Shown here: in pieces, positions 1 through 5,771 of the stretch | How the letters are laid out: each line of letters starts with the position of its first letter | Numbering within the stretch: position 1 is the stretch's first letter | Assembly: GCA_023417735.1 (NCBI GenBank) | Contig: JAEZEK010000281.1 | Location: 1-5,778, forward strand | DNA: 5,778 bases | Source of the DNA: Pseudomonadota bacterium | GTDB lineage: Bacteria; Pseudomonadota; Alphaproteobacteria; Rhizobiales; Afifellaceae | Direction: 5' to 3' | Notes under the pieces: model-generated | What the model saw: only the letters and a program-made list of their open reading frames with translations | Databases searched by the model: none | Told to the model about the DNA's origin: nothing | Made by a program: the position numbers and the translations under genes

Positions 1-20
1 GCGGCGCGCGGACGCGCCGC
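1..20 (-). other. GC-rich hairpin just downstream of the ABC binding-protein gene
   Basis: Bases 1-8 (GCGGCGCG) pair perfectly with 13-20 (CGCGCCGC) around a 4-nt loop, giving an 8-bp all-GC stem that starts 11 bp past the stop codon of the minus-strand binding-protein gene. The structure is seen directly. No U-tract can be assessed because transcription in that direction leaves the window at base 1. It could be a terminator, or an intercistronic hairpin that protects the 3' end of the binding-protein mRNA, as is known for some binding-protein-dependent transporter operons. In DNA this GC-rich a chance stem is possible. Confidence 0.4.
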
Positions 21-31
21 CCGATCGGCAA

Positions 32-1309
32 TCACCACTCCGGCTTCGGGGGGATGAGATCCGAGACGCCTTGGAATTCGTCCGTGGGATAGACGAATTT
101 CAGATCGCCGCCCTGCCATTGCGCGAGCAGCACGGTGCGCCCGACGGGAAGGCCCCGGTCGTCCCAGGAGAACGGGCCGAGGATGGTGCGGACCGGCTCC
201 TGCTCGGTGCGGGCGTGCAGCCATTCCTTCAGCTTGGCATTGTCGGTGGTCTCCGCGCCCCGGACCGCCTGCTCCATGCCCTCGCAGACGGCGAAGGGAA
301 TCGCGGAATCCTCGTCGGCATCGGCCCCGAACTTCTCCTTGAAGACCCGCTGGAAGTCCTGGTTGGTGAACTCCTCCCCGGCGATCAGCCCGGCCCACGG
401 CGCGTCGGCGTGCCAGGAGGTATGGACGATCACGCCTTCAGCTGCCTGGCCGAGGCCTTCCAGATACTCGTTCTGCGTGCCCTGGCTCAGGTAGAGCATC
501 TTAGGCTGCGCCTTGACCGTCTGGAGCGCGCGCGTCAGCTGCACCGCCTCTTCCGCCGACGCCGTCAGGCCGATCACGAGATCCGCGTTCGACCGCTTGA
601 TCGAGTTGGCGAGGTTCAGCCAGTCGGAAAAGCCCTCTTCCGGCCAGCGCTCCTCCATCACCACCTCCATGCCGGCGTCCTTCAGGTAGCCCGGCGCGAG
701 ATCGGCGACGATGCCGCCCCCCGGGTTCTGGACCTTCTGGCCGAGCAGGCCGGCGGCGATGGCATTGGCGAAGAAGTCGTCGGCATGGACGAGGGCGACG
801 GTCTTCGGCCGTTCGCCTTCGGCCACCCGCTCGGTGATCAGCTTCACTGGCGCGTCGCCGAAGAGCTCCGCCGCGTTCTGCTGGAAGTAGAACATGTTGT
901 CGTAGCCCTGCGTCCAGATGCGGAGCGCGCCGCCGGACGGGACCGGGTAGACCATGCCGTACTTGTTCACGATCGACGAGGTCGGGAACGTGAGCTTCGA
1001 CGAGAAGGTGCCGAACAGAAGGTCGACCTTGTCGACGTTGATGAGCCGCTCGTACTGGCTGAGCGCGGTCTCGGTGTCGGAGCGGTTGTCGCTCACGATC
1101 AGCTGGACCTTCTTGCCGAGGAGCCCGCCCTTCTCGTTGATCATGTCCACACAGAGCTCGAAGCCCTGGCGATGCTTCTCGCCGGTGACGGCGAACCCGC
1201 CGGTGAGCGGCAGCGAAGACCCGATCTTGATGACGTCCTGGGCAAGGCCGGTCGACCCCAAGAGCGCGGTCACCGCGGCGGCCAGCATCCCTGTTGAAAC
1301 TACTCGCAT
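32..1309 (-). CDS. ABC transporter substrate-binding protein, branched-chain amino acid (HAAT/LivJ-like) family
   Basis: Periplasmic solute-binding protein of 425 aa that would deliver a small ligand to a HAAT-type ABC permease. A Sec signal peptide is visible: MRVVS, then an Ala/Leu/Thr-rich core to about residue 22, with likely cleavage after Ala23 (GLA|QD). The mature start IKIGSSLPLTGGFAVTG, followed by a GFELCVDMINEKGGLLGKKV-type segment and SDNRSD, is the hallmark of the Peripla_BP_6 fold (type I, two Rossmann-like lobes). A longer in-frame start exists at 1354, but it would add a basic 15-residue leader and overlap the operator; the chosen ATG has GGGAGGA 6 nt upstream. The family binds amino acids, but also amides, urea and aromatic or aliphatic acids, so the ligand is unknown. 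Permease and ATPase genes are not in the window and would be expected beyond base 1. A LacI-type operator lies 41 bp upstream of the start, suggesting control by the adjacent repressor. Confidence 0.93.
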   Translation of the reverse strand: MRVVSTGMLAAAVTALLGSTGLAQDVIKIGSSLPLTGGFAVTGEKHRQGFELCVDMINEKGGLLGKKVQLIVSDNRSDTETALSQYERLINVDKVDLLFGTFSSKLTFPTSSIVNKYGMVYPVPSGGALRIWTQGYDNMFYFQQNAAELFGDAPVKLITERVAEGERPKTVALVHADDFFANAIAAGLLGQKVQNPGGGIVADLAPGYLKDAGMEVVMEERWPEEGFSDWLNLANSIKRSNADLVIGLTASAEEAVQLTRALQTVKAQPKMLYLSQGTQNEYLEGLGQAAEGVIVHTSWHADAPWAGLIAGEEFTNQDFQRVFKEKFGADADEDSAIPFAVCEGMEQAVRGAETTDNAKLKEWLHARTEQEPVRTILGPFSWDDRGLPVGRTVLLAQWQGGDLKFVYPTDEFQGVSDLIPPKPEW

Positions 1310-1315
1310 TCTGAT

Positions 1316-1322
1316 TCCTCCC
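1316..1322 (-). promoter_or_regulatory. Ribosome binding site of the ABC binding-protein gene
   Basis: On the minus strand GGGAGGA stands 6 nt before the ATG at 1309. It is a strong Shine-Dalgarno sequence and decides the start against the upstream in-frame ATG at 1354. The TRAP binding-protein gene at 4652 has the same heptamer at the same 6-nt spacing, fitting the high expression usual for periplasmic binding proteins. Confidence 0.85.
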
Positions 1323-1350
1323 TTGCGCCTGCCTCGCCTTTTCCGGTTCT

Positions 1351-1362
1351 GCAAACGTTTGC
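1351..1362. promoter_or_regulatory. LacI-family operator, perfect palindrome
   Basis: GCAAACGTTTGC is a perfect 12-bp inverted repeat with a central CG step, upstream of the minus-strand ABC binding-protein gene. It has the architecture of LacI/GalR-family operators (PurR and CcpA sites share the AAACGTTT-type core), in which the regulator's hinge helix inserts a leucine at the central CpG. The 11-mer CGTTTGCCACT at its right side is repeated exactly in the second site at 2531-2541. The protein encoded next door is a LacI-family repressor with the required hinge leucine, so it is the obvious ligand of this site. Binding itself is inferred. Confidence 0.82.
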
Positions 1363-1363
1363 C

Positions 1364-1392
1364 ACTTTCGGCCCGGCCGGTGATTTGGTCAA
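1364..1392 (-). promoter_or_regulatory. Possible promoter for the ABC binding-protein gene
   Basis: On the minus strand TTGACC (1392-1387) matches five of six -35 consensus bases. At 17-bp spacing the hexamer is GAAAGT (1369-1364), a poor -10. The palindromic operator begins one base after that hexamer, roughly at the expected start-site region, which is a repressing position. The -35 is convincing and the -10 is not, so the promoter is tentative. Confidence 0.35.
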
Positions 1393-1404
1393 GGTGCCGC
1401 TACG

Positions 1405-1425
1405 AAAACCCGATCCGGGGCGGAT
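1405..1425 (-). terminator. Weak candidate terminator after the LacI gene
   Basis: A few bases past the LacI stop codon, the minus-strand transcript can form either a 5-bp stem (ATCCG, loop CCC, CGGAT; 1425-1413) or a 4-bp stem (CCCG, loop GAT, CGGG; 1419-1409) that is followed at once by four T residues (1408-1405). Either fold is short, so this is at best a weak intrinsic terminator. If real, it would separate the repressor transcript from that of the binding-protein gene, which has its own operator. Confidence 0.25.
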
Positions 1426-1429
1426 GCGC

Positions 1430-2473
1430 TCAGCGGCCGGAGAGTGCGCGCGTCGAGCCGCGCACCACGAGTTCCACCGGCAGCACGACGTGCCGTGGCA
1501 GCCGCTCCGGTTCCGGTGCCGCGATCAGGTCGAGCAGCAGCTCCGCCGCCCGGCGACCGATATCCACGAGCGGGGCGCGCACGGTGGTCAAGGCGGGCGA
1601 GAGCAGGTCCACCATCGGCATGTCGTTGTAGCCGGTGACGGAAATGTCGCCCGGGCACTCGAGCCCGAAATCCCGGAACGCGGCGATCGCCCCGACCGCC
1701 AGCCGGTCGTTCGCGCACACGACCGCCGTGACGCCGGTCCGGCGCGTCGCCAGTTCCCTCGCGCAGCGCCGACCCTCGTCGATGCTGTAGGCCGCCGCCG
1801 GCACGATCGCGTCCTCCCGCACCTCGAGCCCGAGCGCGCCGCATTCGCGCACGAACGCCGCCTTGCGCTCCGCCCCCGTCGAGAGGCTTTGCGGGCCGGC
1901 GATGTGGCCGATGGCGCGATGCCCGATCCCGACGAGGTGGCCGAGCGCCTGGCGGATGCCCGCCGCATGGTCGCTGATGACGGAGGAGACCCGCTCGTCC
2001 TCGACCCGGCGCCCGAGCGTCACCATTGGGACGCCCTGGTCGAGGAGCTTGGAGACGACGTCGTCCTCCCGCTCGACGCTGCCGAGGATCAGCCCGTCGA
2101 CATTGCGCGACCGCATCATCGCGATCACGTCGGCTTCGCGGCTGAAATCGCCGTCGAGGCTCGCCACGATCGAGACGAAGCGTTTCGGCAGCAGCGCCTC
2201 CTCCAGCCCGCGCAGGATCAGCGCGTAGACTGGTTCGGTGATGTCCGGGATCACCACGCCCACCATCCGCGTGCGCCGCGTCCGCAGGGAGTAGGCTTCG
2301 GCATTCGGCTGATAGCCGAGATCCGCACTCACCCGCCGGACGTGGTCGGCGAGGTCCTTCGCGACCGGATGGCGGGTGTTCGGATCGAGTGCGCGCGACG
2401 CCGTGGACACGTGAACCCCCGCCGCGCGCGCCACGTCCTTCAGCGTCGTCCGGTTGCCCATCTCGCTCCGCAT
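1430..2473 (-). CDS. LacI/GalR-family transcriptional repressor
   Basis: A full-length LacI-family regulator (347 aa; family usually 330-350). The N-terminal helix-turn-helix reads TLKDVARAAGVHVSTASRAL (residues 10-29), with Val22 and Ser23 at the base-reading positions that correspond to Tyr17/Gln18 of LacI. The hinge helix PNAEAYSLRTRRT (56-68) contains Leu63, the residue that intercalates at the central CpG of family operators. A periplasmic-binding-protein-like effector domain follows (VGVVIPDI at 71-78 to the C-terminal VVRGSTRAL). Start choice is open: Met1 (2473) or Met5 (2461) both precede the HTH and neither has a strong ribosome site. The gene is divergent from the catabolic operon and shares with it a 116-bp region holding an operator, so autoregulation is likely. 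The effector is unknown; LacI regulators mostly sense sugars, sugar acids or phosphorylated intermediates. Confidence 0.95.
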   Translation of the reverse strand: MRSEMGNRTTLKDVARAAGVHVSTASRALDPNTRHPVAKDLADHVRRVSADLGYQPNAEAYSLRTRRTRMVGVVIPDITEPVYALILRGLEEALLPKRFVSIVASLDGDFSREADVIAMMRSRNVDGLILGSVEREDDVVSKLLDQGVPMVTLGRRVEDERVSSVISDHAAGIRQALGHLVGIGHRAIGHIAGPQSLSTGAERKAAFVRECGALGLEVREDAIVPAAAYSIDEGRRCARELATRRTGVTAVVCANDRLAVGAIAAFRDFGLECPGDISVTGYNDMPMVDLLSPALTTVRAPLVDIGRRAAELLLDLIAAPEPERLPRHVVLPVELVVRGSTRALSGR

Positions 2474-2523
2474 CCCCGCCCGGACTGCTCCGGCACATAC
2501 ATAAAGGCAAGACGAAACACGAA

Positions 2524-2539
2524 TGGCAATCGTTTGCCA
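2524..2539. promoter_or_regulatory. LacI-family operator in the divergent regulatory region
   Basis: TGGCAATCGTTTGCCA is a 16-bp inverted repeat with one mismatched pair (the T at 2530 facing the T at 2533) and a central CG. It matches the perfect site at 1351-1362 in the CGTTTGC arm and beyond. It sits between the repressor gene and the divergent catabolic operon and covers the -35 box of the plus-strand promoter, so a bound repressor would block RNA polymerase. It probably also represses the lacI-type gene itself, since the palindrome supplies a TTGCCA on the minus strand too, although no good minus-strand -10 is seen. Confidence 0.83.
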
Positions 2540-2562
2540 CTGATGCCACGGACTGCTATAGC
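2534..2562 (+). promoter_or_regulatory. Sigma-70-like promoter of the catabolic operon
   Basis: A -35 box TTGCCA (2534-2539, five of six consensus bases) is separated by exactly 17 bp from a -10 box TATAGC (2557-2562). TG at 2554-2555 adds an extended -10 element. Transcription would begin near 2569, leaving a leader of about 20 nt before the GTG start at 2590. The -35 lies inside the LacI-type operator. The -10 sits within a perfect 12-bp palindrome, CTGCTATAGCAG (2553-2564). Confidence 0.7.
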
Positions 2563-2576
2563 AGCCCGGACGAGGG

Positions 2577-2583
2577 AAGGGAG
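2577..2583 (+). promoter_or_regulatory. Ribosome binding site selecting the GTG start at 2590
   Basis: AAGGGAG ends 6 nt before the GTG at 2590. It supports that codon over an in-frame ATG at 2389, which would overlap the LacI gene and add 67 residues unlike any dehydrogenase N-terminus. Confidence 0.8.
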
Positions 2584-2589
2584 ACGCTT

Positions 2590-3474
2590 GTGAGGATTGG
2601 ATTCATCGGCTTCGGCGACATGGGAATCCGGATCGTGCCGCGCCTCATGGGGGCCGGCTATTCGGTGACGGGCTGGAACCGCACGCGCGACAAGGCGGAA
2701 GGCCTCATCGCCTCCGGCCTGGAATGGGCCGACAGCCCCCGCGCCGTCGCCGAGACGTCCGATGTGGTGTTCGCGATCGTGACCGATGCCGCGGCGGTGC
2801 GCGCGGTGGCGCTCGGCCCCGACGGCGTCATATCCGGCCTGAAGCCGGGCGGCATCTTCGTCGACATGAGCACCATCGCGCCGGAGGCGAGCCTCGAGAT
2901 TTCGGCCGCCTTCGAGGCGGCCGGGCTGACCATGCTCGATGCGCCGCTCTCCGGTAGCCCCCCGGTGGTGGAGGCCGGCAACGCATCGGTCATGGTGGGC
3001 GGCGACAAGGCGGCGTTCGAGCGCATCGAGCCGGTGCTCCTCGCGATCGGCCGGAAGGCCCTCTACATCGGCGAGCGCGGCAAGGCCGTGCGCATGAAGG
3101 TCGCGCTCAACATGTGCCTGGTCATCGAGATGGTGGCCTTCTGCGAGGCCGTGGCGCTCGCCGAGAAGGGCGGCGTCGACCGCGCCATCGCGGTGGAGGC
3201 CATGCTCAACAGCGTCGTCGCCTCGCCGGTCATGGCCTATCGCGGCCCCTTCATCCTGGAGGGCAAGATGCCGGAGAAGGCGCTCGCCGACGTCACGCTG
3301 CAGCAGAAGGACATGCTGCTGGCGCTCGACCTCGGGCGCAAGAGCGGCGTGCCCGTGCCGCTCGGCGCTGCCGCCAATGAGATGCTCAACGCCTGCCGCG
3401 GGCTCGGCATCGATCATCGCGATTTCGTCACCGTCTACGAAGTCTACCGCCGTCTCGGAGGAATGCTGAAATGA
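2590..3474 (+). CDS. NAD(P)-dependent beta-hydroxyacid dehydrogenase family oxidoreductase
   Basis: A 294-aa enzyme of the 6-phosphogluconate/3-hydroxyisobutyrate dehydrogenase superfamily, a usual length. It should reversibly oxidise a small hydroxyacid with a nicotinamide cofactor in the cytoplasm. The Rossmann motif GFGDMG lies at residues 7-12. Asn30-Arg31-Thr32 after the second strand is typical of NADP(H)-preferring members. The substrate loop DAPLSGS (117-123) has the SGS form seen in glyoxylate/succinic semialdehyde reductases rather than the commoner SGG. The catalytic lysine is Lys170 with Asn174 (K-V-A-L-N), and the C-terminal helix motif LQQKD (237-241) completes the active site. 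The start is GTG, chosen because the N-terminus VRIGFIGFG is canonical and a good ribosome site precedes it. Its stop overlaps the next ATG by 4 nt. The exact substrate is unknown; tartronate semialdehyde, glyoxylate or a longer aldehyde acid are possibilities for the family. Confidence 0.92.
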   Translation: MRIGFIGFGDMGIRIVPRLMGAGYSVTGWNRTRDKAEGLIASGLEWADSPRAVAETSDVVFAIVTDAAAVRAVALGPDGVISGLKPGGIFVDMSTIAPEASLEISAAFEAAGLTMLDAPLSGSPPVVEAGNASVMVGGDKAAFERIEPVLLAIGRKALYIGERGKAVRMKVALNMCLVIEMVAFCEAVALAEKGGVDRAIAVEAMLNSVVASPVMAYRGPFILEGKMPEKALADVTLQQKDMLLALDLGRKSGVPVPLGAAANEMLNACRGLGIDHRDFVTVYEVYRRLGGMLK

Positions 3475-3899
3475 GTGCACCCAAGCCCTACAGGACGCGC
3501 GTCGAGGACGTTCCGCTCGTCGAGGGCCTGACCCGCGAGGACGGCTGGATCGACATGCAGGTCCGCTTCCTGATCGACCAGAAGAGCGCCGGCTCCGACA
3601 AGCTCGTCTTCGGCCACACGCTGATGACGCCCGGCGCGAGCCACGAGAAGCACCGCCATTTCCATTGCGACGAGTTCCTGATCGTGATGTCCGGCAGCGG
3701 CATCATCTTCACCGACGACGGCGAGGAGCCCGCGAAGGCCGGCGACGTGGTGTTCACGCCGCGCGGGCACTGGCACGGTTTCCGCAACACGGGCGACGTC
3801 GATTCGCTGCTGATCTGGGGCTGGAGCGGCGCGGGCTCGCTGGAGGCGGCGGGCTACGAGGTGCCGCCCGACGCCGCGCACGCCGTGAAGGCCGGCTGA
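3471..3899 (+). CDS. Single-domain cupin protein
   Basis: A 142-aa protein with one cupin beta-barrel. Cupin motif 1 is clear: Gly55, His61, His63 (His65 is an alternative), Glu68 and Gly75, giving the HxH plus Glu metal ligands. Motif 2 is a perfect match, with Gly91, Pro97, Gly99, His102 and Asn106 (GDVVFTPRGHWHGFRN). All four metal ligands (two His, Glu, His102) are present, so a divalent-metal site is likely. Small cupins act as isomerases, dioxygenases, lyases or sugar-acid converters such as KdgF, or only as sensors, so the reaction cannot be assigned. The ATG overlaps the stop of the upstream dehydrogenase (ATGA), and GGAGG at 3457-3461 provides a ribosome site. Position between a dehydrogenase and a keto-acid hydratase suggests a step in the same pathway. 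Confidence 0.9.
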   Translation: MSAPKPYRTRVEDVPLVEGLTREDGWIDMQVRFLIDQKSAGSDKLVFGHTLMTPGASHEKHRHFHCDEFLIVMSGSGIIFTDDGEEPAKAGDVVFTPRGHWHGFRNTGDVDSLLIWGWSGAGSLEAAGYEVPPDAAHAVKAG

Positions 3900-3900
3900 G

Positions 3901-4605
3901 ATGGCGGAGGTTCTCGCCGACGCCCGCATCGCGAAGGACATGGCCCTGCAGATGGACCTGCGGCGGTCGCGCCTCGCCGGCGGCGAACGGCCGATCGGCT
4001 GGAAGGCCGGGTTCGGCGCACCTGCGGCGATGCAGAAGCTGGGCCTCGACGGGCCCCTGATCGGCTTCATGACGGACCGGAGCGTCGTTGCCTCCGGCGC
4101 GACCGTCTCGACCTCGGGCTGGACGAAGCCGGTGGCCGAGCCGGAGATCGCGGTGACGATGGCGGCCGATCTGCCGGGCGGCGCCGACGACGCGGCGGCC
4201 CGCGCCGCCATCGCCGGCATCGCGCCGGCCATCGAGCTGGCTGATCTCTTCGAGCCGCCGGAGGACGTCGAGGCGATCCTGTCCGGCAACATCTTCCACC
4301 GCTTCGTGATCCTCGGCGCATGCGACCGCTCGCGCGCCGGCGCATCGCTCGACGGCCTCACCGCGCGCGTCGGGCGCAACGGCGCGGAGGTCGCCAGCAC
4401 GCGCGAAGTCGAGGCCAATACCGGTCGGCTGGTCGATGTCGTCCGGCGTACGGCCGACACGCTGGCCACCCTGGGCGAGACGCTTCGCGCGGGCGACGTC
4501 GTGATAGCGGGGTCGATCGTGCCGCCGATCTTCCTCGATCCGTCCGACCGGGAGGTCGCCTGTACGCTCGACCCGATCGGGACCGTCTCGGTCCGGTTCG
4601 GGTGA
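3901..4605 (+). CDS. 2-keto-4-pentenoate hydratase / fumarylacetoacetate hydrolase superfamily enzyme
   Basis: A 234-aa protein resembling MhpD-type hydratases and the related 4-oxalocrotonate decarboxylases, which use a divalent metal to activate a 2-oxo acid. Visible family motifs are GWKAGF (33-38) with conserved Lys35, the PLIGFM segment (52-57), EPEIAV (80-85) with Glu80 and Glu82, and AIELAD (110-115) with Glu112. Glu80, Glu82 and Glu112 correspond to the usual metal triad. It is somewhat shorter than the roughly 260 aa typical of MhpD, mainly at the N-terminus, but the catalytic core is intact. The ATG lies 1 nt after the cupin stop with only a weak AAGG upstream, pointing to translational coupling. 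It may hydrate, dehydrate or decarboxylate a 2-keto acid; the substrate is unknown. No aromatic ring-cleavage genes are nearby, so a classical meta-cleavage role is not supported here. Confidence 0.88.
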   Translation: MAEVLADARIAKDMALQMDLRRSRLAGGERPIGWKAGFGAPAAMQKLGLDGPLIGFMTDRSVVASGATVSTSGWTKPVAEPEIAVTMAADLPGGADDAAARAAIAGIAPAIELADLFEPPEDVEAILSGNIFHRFVILGACDRSRAGASLDGLTARVGRNGAEVASTREVEANTGRLVDVVRRTADTLATLGETLRAGDVVIAGSIVPPIFLDPSDREVACTLDPIGTVSVRFG

Positions 4606-4638
4606 GCAAGCGGCGGAAGAGCAGATGCAAGACACGAT

Positions 4639-4645
4639 GGGAGGA
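4639..4645 (+). promoter_or_regulatory. Ribosome binding site selecting the ATG at 4652
   Basis: GGGAGGA stands 6 nt before the ATG at 4652, identical in sequence and spacing to the site of the minus-strand ABC binding-protein gene. It excludes the in-frame ATG at 4625, and the resulting N-terminus is a proper Tat signal. The surrounding 46-bp gap after the hydratase gene shows no terminator-like stem, so read-through from the operon promoter is likely. Confidence 0.85.
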
Positions 4646-4651
4646 AAACCG

Positions 4652-5734
4652 ATGCTGATGATCTCGAGGCGGGCCGTGCTGGCGGGTGGCGCCGCGCTCG
4701 CGGCCATGCCGGCCCGCTCCGCCTTCGCGCAGAGCCAGACGATCCCGCTCACGATCGCGTCCTCGCACCCGCTGACGATCCCGTGGGTCGAGCCGCTGAA
4801 GACGGTGATCGTCGAGAAATCGAACCAGAAGCTCGAGGAGATGGGCTCGTCCACCCGGATCCAGTGGACCGAGGCGTTCGGCGGCTCCCTCTACAGCTTC
4901 GACGACACGCTCGAGGCGGTGAGCCAGCAGCTGACCGACATGGGCTGGATCGGCGCGCTCTGGGAGCCGGCTGCCCTGCCGCTTCAGAACATCATGTATT
5001 CGACGCCCTTCGCGACCACCACGGTGCGGCAGGCGGTCGACGCCATGAACGAGCTGAACAGGACGAGCGAGGCGATGAAGGCGGAATGGGACCGCCAGAA
5101 CGTCGTCTTCTTCGGCTGCTGCGTCTCCGACGGCTACCACCTCTTCACGAAGAAGCCGATCAACAGCCTCGACGATCTGAGGGGCCTCAAGATCCTCGGC
5201 GCGCCGGTCTGCGCGCCCTGGATCGAGCCGCTCGGGGCGACGCTCGTCAATACCGGCCTGCCGGCGCAGTATTCGCAGCTCCAGACCGGCGTCGGCGACG
5301 GCTCGATCCTGATCGCAACCGGCGCCTATCCCCTGAAGATCCACGAAGTCGCGCCGCACGTGACGCTGGTCGACACGGGCCCGCTCACCTTCGGCGGCTT
5401 CGGCATCAACAAGGACACGTTCGCGGGGCTGCCCGACGACGTGAAGACGGTGCTCACCGAGCTCGGATACGAGTACAGCGCCGAAAATGCGCGCATCGTC
5501 GAGGAGCGGCAGAAGACGGCGCTCGAGAAGATGAAGGCGGAAGGCGCCACGGTCCACGAGATGCCGCAGGAGCAGCGCGTCCAGTGGGTGAACGCGATGC
5601 CGGATCTCGGCAGGATCTGGGCGGACGGCCTGGAGGCGAAGGGCGTCCCGGCGCGCGAGATCATGAAGTCCTTCATGGCCGAGCTGCGGGCGCGGGGCGG
5701 CGAGCCGCTGCGCGACTGGTCGGCCGGCCTCTGA
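4652..5734 (+). CDS. TRAP transporter solute-binding protein, DctP family, Tat-exported
   Basis: A 360-aa periplasmic binding protein for a tripartite ATP-independent periplasmic (sodium- or proton-driven) importer. The N-terminus carries a twin-arginine signal, SRRAVL at residues 5-10, then an Ala-rich core and probable cleavage after Ala26 (AFA|QS). DctP-fold landmarks follow in order: IASSHPLTIPWVEPL (35-49), a GALWEPAALPLQN region (101-113), SLDDLRGLKIL (172-182), LGATLVNTGLPAQYSQLQTGVGDGS (194-218) and GFGINKDTFAGLP (249-261). Leu182 stands where most family members have the arginine that salt-bridges the substrate carboxylate, so the ligand mode may differ. Cys156, Cys157 and Cys187 are unusual for an exported binding protein. 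No membrane subunits (DctQ, DctM) are in the window; they could lie beyond 5778. It is co-directional with the catabolic genes and likely imports their substrate. Confidence 0.9.
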   Translation: MLMISRRAVLAGGAALAAMPARSAFAQSQTIPLTIASSHPLTIPWVEPLKTVIVEKSNQKLEEMGSSTRIQWTEAFGGSLYSFDDTLEAVSQQLTDMGWIGALWEPAALPLQNIMYSTPFATTTVRQAVDAMNELNRTSEAMKAEWDRQNVVFFGCCVSDGYHLFTKKPINSLDDLRGLKILGAPVCAPWIEPLGATLVNTGLPAQYSQLQTGVGDGSILIATGAYPLKIHEVAPHVTLVDTGPLTFGGFGINKDTFAGLPDDVKTVLTELGYEYSAENARIVEERQKTALEKMKAEGATVHEMPQEQRVQWVNAMPDLGRIWADGLEAKGVPAREIMKSFMAELRARGGEPLRDWSAGL

Positions 5735-5771
5735 GGGCTGGCGCCGGACAGGCTGCCACGGCCCGTTCGGC

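Noticed and set aside
71..1297. A 408-codon open frame on the plus strand opposite the ABC binding-protein gene
   Set aside because: Its Arg/Gly/Leu/Asp-rich translation has no recognisable domain, and the opposite strand encodes a clear family protein with signal peptide and ribosome site. Long antisense frames are expected in GC-rich DNA.
2481..2557. Direct repeat CGGACTGCT at 2481-2489 and 2549-2557 in the divergent region
   Set aside because: Only 9 bp, not symmetric, and the copies do not share flanks or relate to the operator. Likely chance, though it could be tested for conservation.
2389..2589. N-terminal extension of the dehydrogenase from an ATG at 2389
   Set aside because: It would overlap the LacI coding region and the operator/promoter. 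The extra 67 residues are Pro/Arg-rich and unlike the family, while the GTG at 2590 has a good ribosome site and a canonical N-terminus.
1385..2593. Long open frames on both strands across the LacI gene (plus 1385-2593, minus 1389-2549 in another frame)
   Set aside because: Both translations are low-complexity Arg/Ala/Pro/His-rich with no motif, and the LacI frame accounts for the region fully with HTH, hinge and effector domain.
4358..5557. A 399-codon minus-strand frame opposite the hydratase and TRAP binding-protein genes
   Set aside because: It spans two convincing plus-strand genes, has no ribosome site or domain, and its composition is that of a shadow frame.
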